Of a stretch of 64,000 bases of DNA, positions 59,149 through 64,000 are shown piece by piece. The stretch is taken from contig NC_090288.1 in the NCBI RefSeq assembly GCF_037392515.1, positions 12,158,969 through 12,222,968 on the forward strand, in the 5' to 3' direction. The notes under the pieces are model-generated. The model saw only the letters and a list, made by a program, of their open reading frames with translations. It had not been told where the DNA came from and did not search any database. Source of the stretch: Haliotis asinina (taxonomy: Eukaryota; Mollusca; Gastropoda; Lepetellida; Haliotidae). The position numbers were made by a program, and so were the translations under genes. Position 1 is the first letter of the stretch. Each line of letters begins with the position of its first letter.

Positions 59149-59181
59149 GTTGACAATAGTCCCGGGGGACTTGTTGTCAAC
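59149..59181. promoter_or_regulatory. Conserved dyad upstream of type-B BHMT gene 5
   Basis: gttgacaatagtcc - cggg - ggacttgttgtcaac, 119 bases before the start codon, matching genes 2 and 4. The following ttcagtttgt.cagagcgacc stretch is also kept with gene 4. Confidence 0.6.
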
Positions 59182-59299
59182 TGGACCTATTTCGCATGTC
59201 TTCCTACTCAAGTGTCAGACTTCAGTTTGTTCAGAGCGACCGACTAGTGCAACACTATCAACACGTTACTGAACCAACAGACACCGACGACTAAACAGC

Positions 59300-62200
59300 A
59301 TGCCAGTGAAAGGTTAGTTCGTCTGCACATAAAATAACACTATGTTCTGTCTGGTGCAGTCATTCCGTTGTATTTACTCACATGATCTGTCTCGCGGTCC
59401 CTTAACTATATTTTCTCTTCAGTCCAGTCCTTTTCTGCAAGTGCGGAAGTCCAGAAACTAGTCTAAATCTCTCATCTCACTGGTTCGTTTCAATAAATGA
59501 GAAGTAATTTGTTTGCATATTTTCAAAGACCGTTAGTCTTTGAGTTTGTTTGGTTATACTCAGAATACACCATCGTGTCATTTACAAAAACGATAGCAAC
59601 AACATGATTTGGATAACTGTTACAGTAGCACTTATCTCTGGCAATATGGCAGATTGGTCGCATGTGACGTCACACACGGATAGGTCACGTGAAAACAAGC
59701 GGAATATGCTTGGTGGCAGAAACCCAGACAACAGATTCTGATAATGCGATTAAAAAATAAATAACCATAATTTTAAATAATAAATAAATGGTGTATAAGT
59801 GCCTGATTACTTATTTTTCACCCAGCAAATTATTACAATTTTTTAGTTTACACCTTTACCGTTGCGCTCAGCAATATTCCAGCTATATGGCGGCGGTCTG
59901 GAAATAATCGAACCACGAGCATCTACCCAACTGGGATACGAATACATGTGTCAACCTGCTTGAAAACCCAATCCCGCAAGTCGCCTCTTACGACAAGCAT
60001 AGGTTGCTGAAGGCCATTCTGACTCGGATCTTCCTAAATCGTTAGTCCTTTAAGTATTGGATTCCATTAAGAACAACCCACGCTCTGCTGCAAGAACAAT
60101 ATCCAGGAAAATGGTTGTCAGTAATTTTGACACTGATAAATGCATTCCACGAATATGATTTTAAAATGCGACATAAGAAGTTTTGGTTGACAGCTTGTTT
60201 TATGAAGCATTTCGTAATGCAGTGTGTGTTTAGTGCATTCAAACCCGTGAAGATCCAGGTTACAGCTGGTGTTCAGTAACCTATGCTTGTCGTTAGAGGC
60301 ATGATCGGGTGGCCAGGCTCGGGTTGTCATTGTATCTCTTTTTCGTAAATCGATGCCGATGCTGTTGATCGGTGGATTGTCTGGCCCTCGAATATTGACA
60401 GAGCGCCACAATACAAGCAGAATACTGCTGAGTGCGCTTACCTATACTCACTCATTCATGCATTCATATTTGAGGTCAATAACACTTGTCTAGGATTTAG
60501 ATAAGTAGGGCACTCGCCATGAGTACCAGCAGTCATTATATCTACGCTATCGCATGTCAGATGACACGTTTATAGGTGCAGATATACTGATGGTAATAAG
60601 TAAGGGAACATACAAATATATATATCGACTACTTAGGTCTACAATACTACTTACACAACAGTTGCTATATATTAGAGAAATATTAGCGCTCCTGATGGGT
60701 TTTTATCAGTATTTATTTTTATTATCATTTCTATCAACAATGATGAAACCGACACCACTGCACATCTGACTGCTGAATCAACAATTTCTCTTTCAAAGGT
60801 CTGCTTCAGCGTCTACAAGACAAAGAGGATGTTGTTGTGGCGGAGGGATATGTGTTTGAATTTGAGAGAAGAGGCTTGTTGAAAGCCGGTGCATTTGTAC
60901 CGGAAGTGGTCATTGAAAGACCGGATCTGGTGAAGGGTCTCCACGAAGAGTTTGTCAATGCCGGAAGTGACGTTTGTTTGGCATTTACGGTAAAATGCTG
61001 TATAGAGTTCGATTCTACTAGTGTGAACAATTCATATGTGAAACTGAATAATATTAATAAAAAAATGAAATAATCCGATTCAGGTGGATCGAACCATTGT
61101 CACAAAGACAATACTGATGCGTTTCTTATAGAATCCCAGCATTTTAATTTGCTTTCAACTGTTTCATCATCACTGTTTCAACAAACATGAAAGTGTGTAA
61201 ATTGTAAAATTGTTATGCAAAGGTGTTGTAATGCTTTGAGCAAAGGTTCATTTCTGCTATATTATTTCATTTTCAAACTATGAAATACCTTGACTAACGT
61301 TTACAGCGAAACATTTTTACCCAGCGAATATATGGCACCCGTAGTTCGAGACAAGTGAAGTGGGCATAATGTTGACAGGCAGTATGATGCATCGATGTCA
61401 ACTATATATGGATTTGACGAAGTTTTATGCTTTGCACTAACGACCATTTTCTTGCCACCTGTGTTGGGAATCATAAGTTTAAACACACGTCATGTACGGT
61501 ATAGGGGTATATGAGTGTTCCATGTGAGTGAGTAAGTACGATAGTGAGTGAGTTTAGTTTTACGCCGCACAAACGTTCCATGCGTCTTACAAGATACGCG
61601 GAATAGATATGAACTATCTACCCCCACACGTATCGCTAGAGAAGCAGAATAGGTCTCCAATATTCAATTTCCCACCGGGCGAAGGTATTGATTGATGGGT
61701 TCATCACATTGTTAAACTTGTACGAAACTTGTCCAGAAGGTTTAGCTCGTTGCTCATTTTTAACCCCACGTTTGCCAACCCCCATCCGGATTATTTGCGC
61801 ACCTACAGGAGATATTTTGAGGACATTGAGCAATTATCTTCTACTTTCAAAATTTCTATTAAAAAAAATCAAATCATTTTTTTTCAAAGTACATGTCTTT
61901 TTTTTTACAGTACTACGGTCACAGAGAAAAGCTGAGAGTTATCGGACGTGAAGGTGACCTTGAGAGGTTGAACAGGGACGCGTTACGGATCGCGAGGAAG
62001 GTAGCAGACGACACCGAGACGTTAATGGCGGGAAATCTCTCCAACACGACGGTGTACAGGAGGGATAACAAGGACGCCATTGAGACGACGGAAGCCATGT
62101 TTAAAGTGAGAATTTGGACATTCGGAAGCTAAATGAAATCAGTCAGTTGTTTCATCTTTCACACTGACATTTGATCAAGTTATATGGTTTCTTCCTGGCA

Positions 62201-64000
62201 TTCAGGGTGAATGAGTGCGTTTGGATTTACGCCGCTTTTTAACTATATTCCAGCAATATCACGGCGTGGGCACCAGAAACGGGTCGGCTCCACATCTTGT
62301 ACCCATGTGGGGAATCGAACCCGAGTCTTCGGCGTGACGAGCGAACGCTGAAACAGAATCACACAGCGAGTGTGTGGTATGTGGATTTGTGCCATATTGC
62401 ATGTAACAAGAGAGTTTGTCACTACTCATAATGCATTAACAGTAGTTATATTAGTCACTCGGAAAATTGGCCCTGGAGGGAAAATCGACAAAGGACTGTT
62501 ACATGAATGATAAATAATACCGGTTAATTAGTTGGCTTTCAACTGTAGTCTTATACCTTTGTATATTTCGTTTCATTTGTATAAGAGGCCTCTGAGACAA
62601 CGGAAGCCATGTTTAAAGTGAGGTCTTAGACATTCTCATTTCGCAAGAAAATTGGTACAATTTTTGTTACTTATACCATGCATGCGATGATGGTTATTCG
62701 ATGCTGGATAAATAAAAATAATAATATAGTCTATGATATGCAGTTATCATGAAATTCCATTTTACAACAACAACAAACGTTTAAGACATATTTTAAGCAT
62801 TAAGTAAATGAAGGTAGCAATCATGTGTTTATTTATCGGTTACCAGTTCGTATAATCGAATCTATGATATGATTAAGTTTCCTCTTTTACGTTTAACCTG
62901 AGACACCGGACGTATGTTGTCTTGTATATTCCAGCAATATTCCAGCAATATCACGACCAGAAATATTACATTGTAACCATCTGGGGATTCGACCCCGGGT
63001 CTTCGGCATGACGAGCGAACGCTTTAACCACTGGGTTACCCACCGTCTGACACATATGGGTCGTTTTAAAGTATAATTTAATGCTGAAATATATTAACAG
63101 CGTGTGTCCATGATTCATATGTTTCGTTTCCGGATTACGCGGGCATAATTTTTACACAAACCAAAATGGCGACGACCGTGCTATAAAATTTACAAAATGA
63201 CCCATTTTCTCCGAAACAAACACGATTTGTGCATAATTCTCAGTTATTTGATTCTCAAAGTATAACGACAGATAGAGTTTTGGATTCCTTTGTGACGTCT
63301 TCGCATCAACACAGTGAAGAGAATACTTTTCATAGCTTACACCCATAAATCCTGCTTTCCTTATGCGTTCCACTTCTAGGTACCCTTCAAAGATTTGCTC
63401 ACAGTGTCGTAAACCAAACTATTTCTTTTCTCAGGAACAAATCGAGTGGGCGGTGGAGGAAGGTGCGGACTACATTGTTGGGGAGTCCTTCAGCGAGTTG
63501 GGGGAGGCCATGCTCGCTCTTGAATGCATTAATAAATATGGAAACGGTGAGCGTGAAGAATGTGTTCTGAATGTGCTGAATACTCCAGTTTTAGACTAAT
63601 GATGTACGTCCGTGCCTCTCCAGTTTGTTTGTTGTTCATAACCTATGTGCAAGCAATATGAAGACAGTCTTTGTTTAATTGTGTCAATGCCATAAGTGAC
63701 TGAGATCATGAGAGCACTGACTACGAACATGTCTACCAAGTCAGCGAACCTGACCTCCCGATCCCGTTAGTCGCTTCTTACAAGCATGGGGTGCTGAAGA
63801 TGAGATCTAACATTCAGACGTGATTGATATTTTATTAACAATCAAGTCTTTGGACACTACATTTCTTTTCTTTAGGACTACCTGCAGCAATCAGTCTTAT
63901 CAGCCTGGAGAAAGACCAAACGTCAGACGGTTTGGCGTTTGACGTCGCCTGCCGCAAGGTGGAGGAAGCAGGAGCGGCGGCAGTTGGATTGAACTGTGGG
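59300..64000 (+). CDS. BHMT: Betaine-homocysteine S-methyltransferase-like, gene 5 (type B), cut by window edge
   Basis: Exons 59300-59312, 60799-60989, 61911-62105, 63435-63546 and 63876 to the window end within exon 5 (last residues [10 protein letters not shown]). The visible 206 residues are open, and the first zinc cysteine is present; the CC pair lies outside. Type B by promoter dyad, introns and exon 5 ([23 protein letters not shown]). Private changes: LERLNRD, DDTETLM, and GESFSE, where the homocysteine-site Glu is kept but the next Thr is Ser. Intron 3 contains a stray piece of exon 3 at 62,590-62,625. Introns 1 and 4 share S2 remnants with genes 2 and 4, and intron 3 shares an S1 with gene 4. 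Confidence 0.9.
59855..60045 (-). repeat. S2 SINE in intron 1 of gene 5
   Basis: ttgcgctcagcaatattcca, tatggcggcggtctggaaat, gtcgcctcttacgacaagca, gactcggatcttcc. The counterpart in gene 4 is the remnant at 50,570. Confidence 0.82.
60241..60460 (+). repeat. S2 SINE in intron 1 of gene 5, shared with gene 4
   Basis: cccgtgaagatccaggttac ... ggtggccaggctcgggttgt ... gaatactgctgagtgcgctt, tail tactcactcattcatgcatt. Confidence 0.8.
62208..62352 (-). repeat. S1 SINE, uninterrupted counterpart of 53,275
   Basis: gaatgagtgcgtttggattt, gcaatatcacggcgtgggca, cttgtacccatgtggggaat, cgaacccgagtcttcggcgt. It is followed by tcacac...atattgcatgtaacaagag, as after the S1 in gene 4. This is the pre-insertion state of the S1 that carries an S2 in gene 4. 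Confidence 0.88.
62590..62625 (+). pseudogene. Stray duplicate of the end of BHMT exon 3 with its donor
   Basis: gagacaacggaagccatg then tttaaagtgag repeats the last 24 or so coding bases of exon 3 and its donor. The next bases (tcttagacattc) resemble the start of intron 3 (aatttggacattc). No exon 3 sequence precedes it, so it is a non-functional relic in intron 3 of gene 5. Confidence 0.85.
62928..63050 (-). repeat. S1 SINE fragment
   Basis: ttccagcaatattccagcaa, ggggattcgaccccgggtct, ggcatgacgagcgaacgctt, accactgggttacccaccg. Intron 3 of gene 5. Confidence 0.88.
63640..63820 (-). repeat. S2 SINE remnant in intron 4 of gene 5
   Basis: gtgactgagatcatgag, taccaagtcagcgaacctga, cccgttagtcgcttcttaca. 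It sits at the same place relative to exon 5 as the remnants in genes 2 and 4. Confidence 0.65.

Noticed and set aside
27711-64000. Some BHMT copies being pseudogenes
   Set aside because: Genes 1-4 read through all seven exons with consensus splice sites and intact zinc cysteines; gene 5 is open as far as visible.

Overview
This is a eukaryotic window: genes are split by GT-AG introns and separated by SINE-rich, AT-rich DNA. Two host loci are clear, a cortactin-binding-protein-2-like gene and a tandem array of betaine-homocysteine methyltransferase (BHMT) genes. The protein sequences and the dense repeats ending in (CTCA)n, with a ggcgtaaaactaaactca tail, point to a marine gastropod. I infer a vetigastropod, most likely an abalone (Haliotis). 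No species diagnosis can be made from the window alone.

Layout. (1) 3,033-11,690, plus strand: nine 3' exons of a CTTNBP2-like gene coding for a McrB/NAV-like AAA P-loop domain and a Ser-rich basic tail. Its 5' part lies left of the window. (2) About 12.1-27.5 kb: a gene-free interval with SINEs, two foldback (MITE-like) elements, and two related, decayed, unidentified segments. (3) 27.7 kb to the right edge: five head-to-tail BHMT-like genes, each with seven exons and identical intron phases. Genes 1-4 (27,711-31,820; 34,539-41,369; 43,531-47,339; 50,317-56,027) are complete and read through without stops. Gene 5 (59,300 to beyond 64,000) is cut by the window edge in exon 5. They fall into two subfamilies, A (genes 1 and 3, 351 aa) and B (genes 2, 4 and 5; 344 and 346 aa for the complete ones), in the order A-B-A-B-B. 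The types differ in promoter sequence, introns, exon 5 and C-terminus.

The BHMT-type proteins are predicted zinc-dependent cytosolic enzymes that move a methyl group from betaine (or a similar donor) to homocysteine. All three zinc cysteines and the homocysteine-binding Glu are present in the complete copies. The C-terminal dimerisation arm of vertebrate BHMT is missing, and two active-site positions differ from the human enzyme.

The repeat landscape is informative. Two SINE families, S1 (tRNA head) and S2 (head that is not obviously tRNA), share the same 3' tail and are nested in each other in both orders with clear target-site duplications. A third, tRNA-Arg-like family (S3) is also present. 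A 5'-truncated L1/Tx1-type LINE lies between genes 4 and 5 and carries an S2 copy next to its reverse-transcriptase catalytic box. Shared and private SINE insertions allow the BHMT duplications to be ordered.
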